DNA from: Crocinitomicaceae bacterium
GTDB taxonomy: Bacteria; Bacteroidota; Bacteroidia; Flavobacteriales_D; Crocinitomicaceae
Assembly (NCBI GenBank): GCA_022447665.1
Contig: JAKVAQ010000016.1
Location: 62,001-126,000 of the forward strand
Reading direction: 5' to 3'
Length of the DNA: 64,000 nucleotides
Numbering within the stretch: position 1 is the first letter of the stretch; each line of letters opens with the position of its first letter. The notes below the pieces were generated by a model. That model was not told the DNA's origin, ran no database searches, and saw only the letters and a list, made by a program, of their open reading frames with translations. The position numbers were made by a program, and so were the translations under genes. Shown here one piece after another: positions 50,465-59,496 of the stretch.

Positions 50465-51355
50465 ATGAAGAATATAGCAGTAATTGGTGCAGGTACAATG
50501 GGTAATGGGATTGCCCATACTTTTGCACAATTCGGTTACACCGTTAACCTTATCGATATTTCACAAGACGCTCTAGATAGAGCAGTTGCAACAATCACTA
50601 AAAACTTAGACAGAATGGTTGCAAAAGAGAAAATTTCGGAAGAAGACAAAACAAATACATTAAATAACATAACAACAGTTACAGATTTAAAAACTGGTGT
50701 TGCTAATTCTGATTTGGTTGTAGAAGCGGCTACTGAAAATGTTGACTTGAAGCTTAAAATCTTCAAAGACATGGATACATTTTGTAAAGAAGATTGTATT
50801 CTAGCCACGAATACCTCGTCTATTTCAATCACTAAAATTGCAGCAGTAACCAATAGACCTGACAAAGTGATTGGGATGCACTTTATGAATCCGGTACCGG
50901 TTATGAAACTTGTGGAAATTATTCGCGGCTATTCTACTTCCGATGAAGTTACAGACACGATTATGGAAGCTTCAAAATCACTAAAGAAGGTACCTGTTGA
51001 AGTAAACGACTATCCAGGGTTTGTTGCGAATAGAATTTTGATGCCAATGATTAACGAAGCAATTATCACCTTAAATGAAGGGGTTGCTGGAGTTGAAGAA
51101 ATTGATACCGTAATGAAATTAGGAATGGCTCATCCAATGGGTCCTCTTCAGTTAGCAGACTTCATTGGTCTTGATGTTTGTCTTGCCATTATGCGCGTAC
51201 TACACGAAGGATTAGGAAATGATAAATACGCTCCTTGTCCTTTATTAGTTAATATGGTAACTGCTGGAAAGATGGGTATTAAGTCAGGAGAAGGATTCTA
51301 TTCTTGGGGTCACGGAACAAAAGATTTAATTGTTGCCGATAACTTTAAAAAATAA
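50465..51355 (+). CDS. hbd: 3-hydroxybutyryl-CoA dehydrogenase
   Basis: A 296-residue NAD(P)-dependent enzyme that interconverts acetoacetyl-CoA and 3-hydroxybutyryl-CoA, or longer 3-hydroxyacyl-CoAs. It has the Rossmann loop IGAGTMGNGIAHTFAQFGY, the catalytic His in IGMHFMNPVPVMKLVEI, and the C-terminal dimer region VNRI-like (GFVANRILMPMINEA). It works in fatty-acid or amino-acid breakdown, or in butyrate-type metabolism. A strong terminator follows directly and it seems monocistronic. Confidence 0.95.
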   Translation: MKNIAVIGAGTMGNGIAHTFAQFGYTVNLIDISQDALDRAVATITKNLDRMVAKEKISEEDKTNTLNNITTVTDLKTGVANSDLVVEAATENVDLKLKIFKDMDTFCKEDCILATNTSSISITKIAAVTNRPDKVIGMHFMNPVPVMKLVEIIRGYSTSDEVTDTIMEASKSLKKVPVEVNDYPGFVANRILMPMINEAIITLNEGVAGVEEIDTVMKLGMAHPMGPLQLADFIGLDVCLAIMRVLHEGLGNDKYAPCPLLVNMVTAGKMGIKSGEGFYSWGHGTKDLIVADNFKK

Positions 51356-51377
51356 GGATTAAAGGAAGTAATTTAAG

Positions 51378-51406
51378 AAGCGTCACGGAAGTGGCGCTTT
51401 TTTTTT
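51378..51406 (+). terminator. Rho-independent terminator after hbd
   Basis: A 9-bp stem (AAGCGTCAC with GTGGCGCTT, one G-U) is closed by a GGAA tetraloop and followed by nine T. The stop of the convergent sensor gene lies in its T-run. Confidence 0.93.
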
Positions 51407-54400
51407 ATATCCGTGCAGCTACTATACAAACATCATCTGTTTGCTGCGTCTCGCCTTTCCAATTATCAAAAGTTTTTGCAATAACTTCAAATTGCTCTTT
51501 CATTGGCTTAGATGAATTTTCTACAAACATCTCCGCCATTCTTCTGTAGGTAAACTTCTTATTACGCTCACCTCCAAATTGATCTGGATAACCATCAGAG
51601 AATAAAAATATAAGATCATTCTTTTCTAATTCCATTACGTGGTTTGTGAAGTATCCATCATTTTTCTGAGCACTCACACCCATTTTATCTCCCTTTTCTA
51701 TGATTAATTCTCCATCTCTAATAAGATATAGTGGATTATTGGCTCCAGCGTACTCAAGTACCATAAGATCCATATCAATAGTAACCAGTGCTATATCCAT
51801 TCCGTCATAAACACCAACATTTTCACTATCCATTTGTCCAAATGTTACCATCATCCCTATTTGCAGGAAGTTTAAGATTTGAGCAGGCTCTGTAAAACCT
51901 TTTTCGTTTACTGCTTGATCAAGTAAATTTCTACCTATAATACTGATTAAGGCTCCTGGAACTCCATGGCCAGTGCAGTCCACCGCGGCCATCATAATCT
52001 TTCCTTCTTTTCTTTCCATCCAATAGAAATCACCACTTACAATATCTCTTGGACGATAAAAAACCTCACTTTCAGGCAGGAGTTGCTTCATAAAACTCTC
52101 AGAAGGTAAAATTCCTCGCTGAATTCTTTTGGCGTAATTAATACTTGAAGTAATGTCTTTATTAATCTGATTTAATTCTTCGGTTCTCTCAGCTACCTTT
52201 AGCTCAAGTGTCTCATACAGTTCTGCATTGTCGAGGGCTGTACCAATATAAGATGATAACGATTTTAAAAGATCTAAATGATAAGGCTTATAAGCATTTT
52301 CCTTCCAGCTTTGGACGGTAATTACCCCAGTAAGTTTATCATCAACAACCATAGGATAATAAAGCATAGACATTGGACCGCTATGGTCTGTAATCTCTTT
52401 GTCCGAATACTTTTTATATTCGGTGAGTCGATTATTAATGAATATTCCTTTACGGTTCAATAAACTCCAGGTGGTGAAATTTTCAATCCCTTTTACTTTA
52501 CTGCACTTCTCTCCTATTATTTCACCATTTCGAATTTCATAACGATTGGTAATTACTCCAGATTCGGCATTATACATGCGTACACCAAAGACATCTGCAT
52601 CCAACATTTTGGAAACCTTACTGTGAACGCTTTCAAAAATCTCACCGAAATCGAATGTTGATGACACTTCCAAACCAATTTCAGACAGGATTTTGGTATT
52701 GGTAAGGTTCATTTGGATTGTCTCTTTTTGCGCATGAACTTCCTTAGTGCGCTCTAAGACCTTCTCTTCCATGTTATGATAAAGTCCGGCATTTTCTAAA
52801 GCAATCCCAACATATACTGCAATATTTCGAGCAACATTCAAGTGATAATCAGAATAAGCATTTTCAGCAAAACTTTGCACGGTTAAAACTCCGAGTTTAT
52901 GATCCTTATGCACTAATGGAAGGTATATTAGTGAGGTTGTCATATCACCTTCCTTCGGTTTTGCAACCTCAGAAGAATCGGTATATTCTTGAATTTCTTG
53001 ATGAATGTTTCCTATAAAAACTTCACGTTGATCCAAGAAACAGACAACACCAACCCTCGTTCTATCTTCAAGATCAAAGGCGAAGTCATTAAATTTCTGA
53101 CCGTTTTCAATAATGGCAGGAAACTCAAGTATATTTTTCTCAGGATTATGAACACCAATACCAAAAATATTCGCGTCCATAAGCTGGTTAATATTATCGT
53201 ATACCTTATCTATAATCTCATCGATTGATAGTGTTGCCGTAATTTGCTTGCCTATCTCACTAAGTAATTGGGTATTTTTAAATGTTCTTTCAAGTGCCTG
53301 TTCTGCTGCTTTTTTCTCAGTAATATCTCTAGCTACATTGTGAAAACCAACAACTTTTTTAGTTTCAGGATCAAGTCTTAATTTTGTGTTTTGACCTACC
53401 CAAAACTCTTTACCACCCTTATTCAACCAAGGAAATTCCAAATAGGCTATTCTCTGGTTGTTTTTAATCTGCTCCCTGTAAAAGTTTGTTGATGTCTCTA
53501 CAAAGTCTTCTCGTACCACTTTTGAAAAGTGCATACCAATTAATTCTTCCTTACTATAACCAGTTAACTTAGCTGTTTGCGTATTTACGAAAGTAAAATA
53601 ACCATCAAAATTTGTCTCAGTAATATTATCCGTGGAATCTTCGACTATAGTTTCATACTTCTCTTCTAGTAGTTTTAACTCAGTAATATCAGCGCCCACC
53701 GATATAAACTTTTCAACCTCTCCTGTTACTGAGAATATTGGTGTAATTTGCATAGACAAACAGTACTTGCGCCCATTCAATGATTCACCCCAGCTTTCTC
53801 TTGAAAAAGGTTTGTTGGTTCTGAATTGTCTTTCAAGCTCAGCGATAAAGGACTGTTCTAAATCTTCCCTCTTATTAAACTCGTAAGCCTTTTTTCCTAC
53901 TACATCCTCGAGCTTGAGTCCAGTTAACTCTGTAAATCCGTCATTAACCCATGTGGCCTTAATATTTTTATCAAAAATGATTATCGAATTATCCGTATTG
54001 GAAGCAACGAGAGATAATTCCTTGATTTCTTCTTCTTGTTTCTTTAACTCCGATACGTCCGAACCAACCACGATATATTTTTCCAGCTCTCCATTACTGT
54101 TTTCAATTGGCGAAATATGATAACGTGCCCAGAAGGTATCATCATTCTTTTTATACTGCAATAAATCTACCCTAATTGGTTCTCCGAGCTCAAAAATGGA
54201 ATGGTCAATATCATTCATGGTTTTTGTTGACGTTAGAGGACCTCCATTAAGAACGCTAATTCTACTTCCTACGGCCTCTTCTATTGAATAACCAGTGTAC
54301 TTAGAGTATTCTTCGTTTACATATTCAATGGTGTCATTTTTACCCACAATAATCACCATTTGCTGAATTCTAGAAGCAACAATGGATAATTTTGCAAGTT

Positions 54401-55631
54401 CCTCTTGTTGAGCATTTAATTTCTTAGAAATACGACTTTTATAGCGCATTCTAAGAATTAGCAATGAAATAAGCACAACAAGAATAACAACGGCACCTAT
54501 CGCAATATCTCTTAGGAGTTCATGATTAAGGGCTCTCAGTTCATTATTCTCCGTTTCGCGCTCTAATCGCTCAATCTCACGCTCATTAATTACTTTATCA
54601 AAACTAGATTCGAATTCACGATTCTGTGATATAATACGCTCAATTTGAAGGGAGTCATTAATGGTTGTCCACCTTTTTAAGTATCTATTTGCTTCAACTA
54701 GATCACCTTGCTCTTCGTAAATAATTGAGAGCTGCTTGTAATTGTCAAGCATTTCTTTGATTAAACCATACTTTTCTGCAATTTCAATTCCTTTATTACA
54801 ACCCTCTACTGCTTTTTCACTTTCCCCACGCTTCAAATAAAGTATAGCAAGTCGCGAATAAATATAAGATTCCCACCTGTGTCCATCAACTTCGTTGTAG
54901 GCATTCAATGCTATATTGTAATATTGATCTGCTTTATCATAGTTTCTTGATAAGCTGAAATATTCGCCTATCATATAGAATCCAAATGGGCTCGTTAGCT
55001 CAAAATCACGATTTTGCTCAAATAGATACGCCTTCTCTAAAAACTTAATCGCTTTACTTTTGTCACCACTTTCAGCATATACAGATCCAATTAGGTTATG
55101 AATCAGATTTACCTCCTCTTGATCGTTTAGTTCTTCCGCTATATCTAGAGCCTTATTATAATTTTCGATAGATTCTTCGAATAACCTATTGCTAGCGTTG
55201 ACAAAGGCAAAATGCTTTAATGCTTTAATTTCGCTATGCTTATCCCCGATGTCATGGGATTTCTCAAGCGCAGATGTTAAATAAGGTAAACCTTCGTAAT
55301 AATTCGTTGTAAAATTGATGTAAATATTACTGATCAATAAATTTGATCTAATAATACCTTCATTATAGTTAATCTTGTTCGATAGATCGTTGGCAATAAC
55401 ACCATATTCTTTCGCGGTTTTATAGTCGTATTCGAGATACTCTTCCCCAAGTTCATTTAATAAATCAACCTTTTCAGGAGATTCTTCCAAATAAGTAAGC
55501 TCAAAAATCAGTGAATCAATTTTTGGAGGAAGTTCTTCCTGAGCAAAACCAACTATGGAAAGCGTTGGTAGGATAATTCCTGTAACTAAACGTTTAAATA
55601 GAGGGATTATGTAAGGGTTATTTTTTATCAC
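51405..55631 (-). CDS. TPR-PAS-GAF-SpoIIE sensor phosphatase
   Basis: A 1408-residue multidomain sensor starting with GTG. Order: signal or membrane anchor (1-30), about seven TPR repeats (35-320), a coiled coil, one membrane helix (about 373-393), three PAS domains (about 415-530, 540-650 and 660-780), two GAF domains (about 800-945 and 985-1130) and a C-terminal PP2C/SpoIIE phosphatase. The phosphatase carries DFYWMERKEG, AAVDCTGHGVPGALISII, FLFSDGYPDQFGG and QTDDVCIVAARI, with the expected metal Asp residues. There is no kinase domain, so output is probably dephosphorylation of an anti-sigma antagonist. No such partner is in the window. Confidence 0.92.
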   Translation of the reverse strand: MIKNNPYIIPLFKRLVTGIILPTLSIVGFAQEELPPKIDSLIFELTYLEESPEKVDLLNELGEEYLEYDYKTAKEYGVIANDLSNKINYNEGIIRSNLLISNIYINFTTNYYEGLPYLTSALEKSHDIGDKHSEIKALKHFAFVNASNRLFEESIENYNKALDIAEELNDQEEVNLIHNLIGSVYAESGDKSKAIKFLEKAYLFEQNRDFELTSPFGFYMIGEYFSLSRNYDKADQYYNIALNAYNEVDGHRWESYIYSRLAILYLKRGESEKAVEGCNKGIEIAEKYGLIKEMLDNYKQLSIIYEEQGDLVEANRYLKRWTTINDSLQIERIISQNREFESSFDKVINEREIERLERETENNELRALNHELLRDIAIGAVVILVVLISLLILRMRYKSRISKKLNAQQEELAKLSIVASRIQQMVIIVGKNDTIEYVNEEYSKYTGYSIEEAVGSRISVLNGGPLTSTKTMNDIDHSIFELGEPIRVDLLQYKKNDDTFWARYHISPIENSNGELEKYIVVGSDVSELKKQEEEIKELSLVASNTDNSIIIFDKNIKATWVNDGFTELTGLKLEDVVGKKAYEFNKREDLEQSFIAELERQFRTNKPFSRESWGESLNGRKYCLSMQITPIFSVTGEVEKFISVGADITELKLLEEKYETIVEDSTDNITETNFDGYFTFVNTQTAKLTGYSKEELIGMHFSKVVREDFVETSTNFYREQIKNNQRIAYLEFPWLNKGGKEFWVGQNTKLRLDPETKKVVGFHNVARDITEKKAAEQALERTFKNTQLLSEIGKQITATLSIDEIIDKVYDNINQLMDANIFGIGVHNPEKNILEFPAIIENGQKFNDFAFDLEDRTRVGVVCFLDQREVFIGNIHQEIQEYTDSSEVAKPKEGDMTTSLIYLPLVHKDHKLGVLTVQSFAENAYSDYHLNVARNIAVYVGIALENAGLYHNMEEKVLERTKEVHAQKETIQMNLTNTKILSEIGLEVSSTFDFGEIFESVHSKVSKMLDADVFGVRMYNAESGVITNRYEIRNGEIIGEKCSKVKGIENFTTWSLLNRKGIFINNRLTEYKKYSDKEITDHSGPMSMLYYPMVVDDKLTGVITVQSWKENAYKPYHLDLLKSLSSYIGTALDNAELYETLELKVAERTEELNQINKDITSSINYAKRIQRGILPSESFMKQLLPESEVFYRPRDIVSGDFYWMERKEGKIMMAAVDCTGHGVPGALISIIGRNLLDQAVNEKGFTEPAQILNFLQIGMMVTFGQMDSENVGVYDGMDIALVTIDMDLMVLEYAGANNPLYLIRDGELIIEKGDKMGVSAQKNDGYFTNHVMELEKNDLIFLFSDGYPDQFGGERNKKFTYRRMAEMFVENSSKPMKEQFEVIAKTFDNWKGETQQTDDVCIVAARI

Positions 55632-55716
55632 GCTATCATTAAATTTAATGAAATAACCGGAAGATTTAATTTAATTCGATTTTTTTCGTCAAATGCGAAT
55701 ATTTATCAGACGAAAC

Positions 55717-55752
55717 AAAAAAAAAAGGCCTGTCCGAAAAGAACAGGCCTTC
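55717..55752 (-). terminator. Rho-independent terminator of rpsF-rpsR-rplI operon
   Basis: On the minus strand an 11-bp stem (AAGGCCTGTTC with GGACAGGCCTT, one G-U) and a short T-rich loop are followed by ten T. It lies just past the rplI stop. Confidence 0.95.
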
Positions 55753-55769
55753 AATTTCAAACAGGTCGA

Positions 55770-56216
55770 TTACTCTGCAACAACTTCAAATTCAAAGTCT
55801 TGACTTACCTCTTTGTGTAAAATTGCAGTAGCCTTGTAAGAACCTAGTTCTTTAACAGGCTCATTCTCAATTTTAATTGATTTTCTATCCACTTGAATTC
55901 CTTCAGCTTGTAAAGCTTCTGAAACAGCAATAGTAGTAACCGAACCAAATATTTTTCCAGATTCACCTGCTTTAGTAGTTACTTTAAGTGTTAATCCTTC
56001 TAGTTTACTAGCGATAGACGCAGCTTCCTCTTTTACTTTATTTTCCTTGTGTGAACGTTGTCTTAAAACTTCTTCATGTGCTTTTTTAGCTGAAGATGTA
56101 GCAACGATAGCGTAACCTTGTGGGATTAGAAAGTTTCTTCCATATCCGTCTTTTACAGTTACAACATCATCCTTAAAACCTAAGTTATCAACGTTTTTCT
56201 TTAATATTACTTCCAT
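55770..56216 (-). CDS. rplI: Ribosomal protein bL9
   Basis: Large-subunit protein of 148 residues that binds 23S rRNA and bridges neighbouring ribosomes. The N-terminal signature is VILKKNVDNLGFKDDVVTVKDGYGRNFLIPQG-like (start MEVILKKNVDNLGFKDD, then GYGRNFLIPQGYA), followed by the long connecting helix and a C-terminal domain (AGESGKIFGSVTT). It is last in the rpsF-rpsR-rplI operon and ends at a strong terminator. Confidence 0.98.
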   Translation of the reverse strand: MEVILKKNVDNLGFKDDVVTVKDGYGRNFLIPQGYAIVATSSAKKAHEEVLRQRSHKENKVKEEAASIASKLEGLTLKVTTKAGESGKIFGSVTTIAVSEALQAEGIQVDRKSIKIENEPVKELGSYKATAILHKEVSQDFEFEVVAE

Positions 56217-56237
56217 GATTATTAAGCTATAAGGTTA

Positions 56238-56501
56238 TTATCTCAACATGTCACCTACGTAAGGCAAGATAGCCAAGTGACGTGCTCTTTTAACTGCTTT
56301 GTTAACTCTCTTTTGGTACTTCTGAGAAGTTCCTGTTACTCTTCTTGGTAATAATTTACCTTGCTCGTTAACAAATTTGATTAAGAAATCTGGATTTTTG
56401 TAATCCACATATTTAATTCCGCTCTTTAAAAAACGGCAATACTTATCCTTTTTAATTTCAATACTAATAGGAGTAAGATATCTGATATCTGATTGTGCCA
56501 T
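56238..56501 (-). CDS. rpsR: Ribosomal protein bS18
   Basis: Small-subunit protein of 87 residues, partner of bS6 on the platform of the 30S subunit. Recognisable segments are CRFLKSGIKYVDYKNPDFL and RRVTGTSQKYQKRVNKAVKR, and AILPYVGD near the end. The gene sits 25 bp after rpsF and 21 bp before rplI, the standard order. Confidence 0.97.
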   Translation of the reverse strand: MAQSDIRYLTPISIEIKKDKYCRFLKSGIKYVDYKNPDFLIKFVNEQGKLLPRRVTGTSQKYQKRVNKAVKRARHLAILPYVGDMLR

Positions 56502-56526
56502 ACCTAAATTCTTTTAATGTTTCTAC

Positions 56527-56859
56527 TTATGCCTTAGCGGCTGCTCTAGTTTTTTCTGCGAACGCAATATGATGTTTCTCCATCTTTACAGTAAGAAAAC
56601 GCATAATACGCTCATCACGCTTAAATTCAACTTCTAGCTTCTGGATTAAATCACCAGGTGCTTCATACTCCATTAAGCTGTAAAAACCTGTAGATTTCTT
56701 TTGAATTTGGTAAGCAAGTTTCTTAAGACCCCAAAATTCATTGTGCTTAAGTTTCCCTCCATTTTTCTTTACGAAATCTTCATAGACTTTTACTGCTTCC
56801 TTTGCCTGTTCCTCAGACAAAACGGGAGTTAAAATGAAAACAGTTTCGTATCTATTCAT
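56527..56859 (-). CDS. rpsF: Ribosomal protein bS6
   Basis: Small-subunit protein of 110 residues that binds bS18 and 16S rRNA. The start MNRYETVFILTPVLSEEQ and the segment EFWGLKKLAYQIQKKSTGFY match the family. It leads the rpsF-rpsR-rplI operon. No obvious bS6:bS18 operator hairpin is visible in the 175 bp before it, though the sequence there is A+T-rich. Confidence 0.97.
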   Translation of the reverse strand: MNRYETVFILTPVLSEEQAKEAVKVYEDFVKKNGGKLKHNEFWGLKKLAYQIQKKSTGFYSLMEYEAPGDLIQKLEVEFKRDERIMRFLTVKMEKHHIAFAEKTRAAAKA

Positions 56860-57009
56860 AACTCTAAATTTTAATTAGGGCGCAAAGATAAGTATTTAAT
56901 CCGGAAAATTGCCCTAAATAATTAAAACACGCAAATTTAAGCTTAATTGCAATTCAAACCCTGTGGATAAAAAGAATATATTCCCGCTAAATTAAAGCGC
57001 TAGGGTACC

Positions 57010-57017
57010 TATATTTG
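57010..57017 (+). promoter_or_regulatory. -7 box TATATTTG for dnaX
   Basis: Perfect TAnnTTTG match 17 nt before the dnaX ATG at 57035, which would give a short leader. Confidence 0.55.
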
Positions 57018-57034
57018 CTTAGAATTTTAAGTTA

Positions 57035-58102
57035 ATGGATACATTCGTTGTTTCGGCGAGAAAATATCGCCCACAAACCTTTAATACTGTTGTAGGACAA
57101 GAGTCCATTACAACAACTTTGCAGAACGCAATTCAGAACAATCATTTAGCACAAGCGTTTTTGTTCTGTGGTTCACGAGGAGTGGGTAAAACAACTACTG
57201 CAAGAATCTTAGCAAAAACCATTAACCAAGATGGGAACGAAAACCCTGAAGAGGATTTTGCTTTCAATATTTTTGAACTTGATGCCGCTTCGAATAACTC
57301 GGTGGATGATATACGAAATCTTATTGATCAAGTTCGAATACCGCCACAAGTTGGAAAATACAAAGTCTACATAATAGACGAGGTACACATGTTATCTCAA
57401 GCAGCGTTTAACGCGTTTTTAAAAACATTAGAAGAGCCCCCGAAACACGCCATATTTATTTTGGCAACAACGGAGAAACATAAGATTCTTCCGACTATTC
57501 TTTCACGCTGTCAAATTTTTGATTTTCATAGAATCAAAATCCATGATATTGTAAACCACCTAAAATCAATTGCAGAGAAAGAAAGCATAAAGTATGAAGA
57601 AAAAGCACTTCACATAATTGCTCAAAAAGCAGATGGCGGACTGCGGGATGCACTCTCAATTTTTGACCAAATCGTCTCTTTTACTAATAATAACATTACA
57701 TATGATGCGGTTCTCGAGAACCTTAATGTCTTAGATTATGATTATTATTTCAAAATTGTGGACAATGCACTGAACAATGAGATCCATGAGACTTTGGGAC
57801 TTTATAATGACGTATTAAGTAAAGGATTTGAAGGAGCACAATTTATGGTTGGCTTGGCAGAACATCTGCGAAACCTCTTAATATGCTTAAGTCCAAAGAC
57901 TTCTGCGCTATTGGAAGTACCGAGTGAAATTGAGGCAAGATTTGGTGAACAAGCAGCAAGAACGAATACACAATTTCTACTTTTAGGTTTAGACCTATGG
58001 CGTGATACCGAAATGCAATATAAAGGAAGTATTCACAAGAGACTCACGGTCGAAATCGCCTTAATGAAATTATGTTCGATTAATAAGGCCCAAGAAAGCT
58101 AA
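57035..58102 (+). CDS. dnaX: DNA polymerase III gamma/tau subunit, N-terminal (gamma-like) part
   Basis: The AAA+ clamp-loader motor of 355 residues. Walker A is CGSRGVGKTTTARILAK, the Walker B/sensor region is VYIIDEVHMLSQAAFN, then TLEEPPKHAIFILATTE, and the SRC motif is LSRCQIF. The usual zinc-binding Cys cluster is absent, as in flavobacterial relatives. The frame stops at 58100-58102, after domain III, and the tau-type tail continues as a separate frame that begins at TAATG. The result is a gamma-like protein. It is either a real gene split or a frameshift; see the next entry. Confidence 0.9.
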   Translation: MDTFVVSARKYRPQTFNTVVGQESITTTLQNAIQNNHLAQAFLFCGSRGVGKTTTARILAKTINQDGNENPEEDFAFNIFELDAASNNSVDDIRNLIDQVRIPPQVGKYKVYIIDEVHMLSQAAFNAFLKTLEEPPKHAIFILATTEKHKILPTILSRCQIFDFHRIKIHDIVNHLKSIAEKESIKYEEKALHIIAQKADGGLRDALSIFDQIVSFTNNNITYDAVLENLNVLDYDYYFKIVDNALNNEIHETLGLYNDVLSKGFEGAQFMVGLAEHLRNLLICLSPKTSALLEVPSEIEARFGEQAARTNTQFLLLGLDLWRDTEMQYKGSIHKRLTVEIALMKLCSINKAQES

Positions 58103-58740
58103 TGTTCTCGCATTATTCCATAACAATTTTACCGTTTGACGGGCAAGGTGAGTCTTCTGCTCCAGCAAAAAAAGTGGAGAAAAAGGCGGTAGCTGCTCCT
58201 AGATCCTCCAACCCTGTTAAAGTCTCATCAACAAATAAAACAGTTACGCAAGTTACGGCTAGTTCAGGGCAATTTAGATCTGGAAACATTGGAATACTTG
58301 ACTCTTTATCGCCTAAATCGAAAAAGAAAGCTGGAACTGAAGATTTAATTATCGAAGCGCGTGATTCTTTTACTGAGGATGAATTACTGCGTCAAGTGAA
58401 GTTATTTGCGCACAAAAAGAAAAAAGAAGAAGGTGCAAACAACCTATTTTCTACACTAACAGCAAGTAAAATAACCATTCACGATCAGTTTAGCGTGAGA
58501 CTTCACGTTCTTAACTCTACCCAAGGCAAACAACTAGATGCCATTAAAATGGATCTACTAAATCACTTGCGTTCTTCTTTGAACAATGGTGGAATAACCT
58601 TTGAGCATGTGATGGCCGAAAAGAAAGTTGAGCAAACTGCTAGCTTTACTGACAAGAAATCTCAGTTCGACGAGCTAGCCTCCTCTAACCCTTCCCTCGA
58701 AAAATTCCGAAAATTATTTAATCTGGATATTGAGTATTAG
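58102..58740 (+). CDS. dnaX: DnaX C-terminal (tau-specific) part in a separate frame
   Basis: A 212-residue product whose start ATG overlaps the stop of the upstream gene as TAATG. It begins with a Lys/Ala/Pro/Ser-rich linker (APAKKVEKKAVAAPRSS) and ends with the tau C-terminal domain (SFTEDELLRQVKLFAHKK, then SLEKFRKLFNLDIEY), which binds the polymerase alpha subunit in related bacteria. It has no ATPase. It lies in the -1 frame relative to the gamma-like part. I see no slippery heptamer near the junction, so reinitiation at TAATG is more likely than programmed frameshifting, unless there is a sequence error. Confidence 0.82.
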   Translation: MFSHYSITILPFDGQGESSAPAKKVEKKAVAAPRSSNPVKVSSTNKTVTQVTASSGQFRSGNIGILDSLSPKSKKKAGTEDLIIEARDSFTEDELLRQVKLFAHKKKKEEGANNLFSTLTASKITIHDQFSVRLHVLNSTQGKQLDAIKMDLLNHLRSSLNNGGITFEHVMAEKKVEQTASFTDKKSQFDELASSNPSLEKFRKLFNLDIEY

Positions 58741-58741
58741 C

Positions 58742-59062
58742 CTATCGTCGACCACCAGCCTGGAGATCATCTACACTAGCAAATACGTTAGACTTTTCAA
58801 TTCTGAATTTTGTACTTCCTTCTGAGCCAATTAAAACTGTTGTATCAGAAACTTCAAGTACTTTACCGTGTATGCCTCCAGAAGTTACTACCTTGTCTCC
58901 AGCACTAAGTCCCTCTCTGAATTTTCGAGCTTCTTTTGTTCGTTTCATTTGAGGACGGATCATAAAAAAATAGAACACAAGCGCAATTAACCCAAACATG
59001 ATTAATTGACTATTGAATCCTCCTGGCGCTCCGCCTTCTTGTAATAATATTAAATTTCTCAT
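58742..59062 (-). CDS. yajC: Preprotein translocase subunit YajC
   Basis: A 106-residue inner-membrane protein associated with SecDF. It has one hydrophobic helix (LIMFGLIALVFYFFMIRPQ) followed by the conserved MIRPQMKRTKEARKFREGL and GDKVVTSGGIHGKVLEV. It directly follows the DUF1573 gene without a gap and belongs to the leucine dehydrogenase-nusB-DUF1573-yajC cluster. It converges on dnaX. Confidence 0.97.
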   Translation of the reverse strand: MRNLILLQEGGAPGGFNSQLIMFGLIALVFYFFMIRPQMKRTKEARKFREGLSAGDKVVTSGGIHGKVLEVSDTTVLIGSEGSTKFRIEKSNVFASVDDLQAGGRR

Positions 59063-59494
59063 TTATTTTTCTTTTACCACACCACTAATTGTAAGTGTAG
59101 TGATTGATGGTTTGGTATTTGCTTCGATCTTTACATTTTTCAAAGCATTCCCTACCCTATTTTTTGAATTAAAAACAACTTTGATTTCTCCCGTTTCTCC
59201 TGGAGCTAATGGATGTTTTGGCCATTCTTCCGGAACTGTACAACCACAAGAACCTTTTACATCAATAAGCACAAGGTTTTGATCTCCCGTATTCTCAAAG
59301 GTAAAAGTATGATTCACCATTTCTCCTTCAACAACTTCCCCAAAATCGAAAGCATATTCCTCAAATTCCATGGTTGTAGGGTTGTCAATATAGTCAGCGT
59401 ATTCGATCTTTTGATCTTCCGATAGATTACTTTCATTTGACGTACAACTAGCTACTAAAGAGGTTAATAAAACCAATAGAAACATATTTTTCAT
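59063..59494 (-). CDS. DUF1573 lipoprotein
   Basis: A 143-residue lipoprotein (lipobox SLVASC) with one DUF1573 Ig-like domain: YAFDFGEVVEGEMVNHTF, then GDQNLVLIDVKGSCGCTV and EWPKHPLAPGETGEIKVVF. The domain is typical of envelope proteins in Bacteroidota. Its conserved position before yajC suggests some link to secretion or the envelope, but its molecular role is not known. Confidence 0.93.
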   Translation of the reverse strand: MKNMFLLVLLTSLVASCTSNESNLSEDQKIEYADYIDNPTTMEFEEYAFDFGEVVEGEMVNHTFTFENTGDQNLVLIDVKGSCGCTVPEEWPKHPLAPGETGEIKVVFNSKNRVGNALKNVKIEANTKPSITTLTISGVVKEK

Positions 59495-59496
59495 AA

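Noticed and set aside
55676-55716. TTTCGTC/GACGAAA inverted repeat upstream of the sensor gene as a terminator
   Set aside because: The loop is 18 nt and there is no T-run in a useful direction; the real operon terminator lies beside it at 55717-55752.
58085-58102. Programmed -1 ribosomal frameshift in dnaX
   Set aside because: The overlap of the two frames is only about 15 nt and holds no A AAA AAG-type slippery heptamer; TAATG reinitiation fits better.
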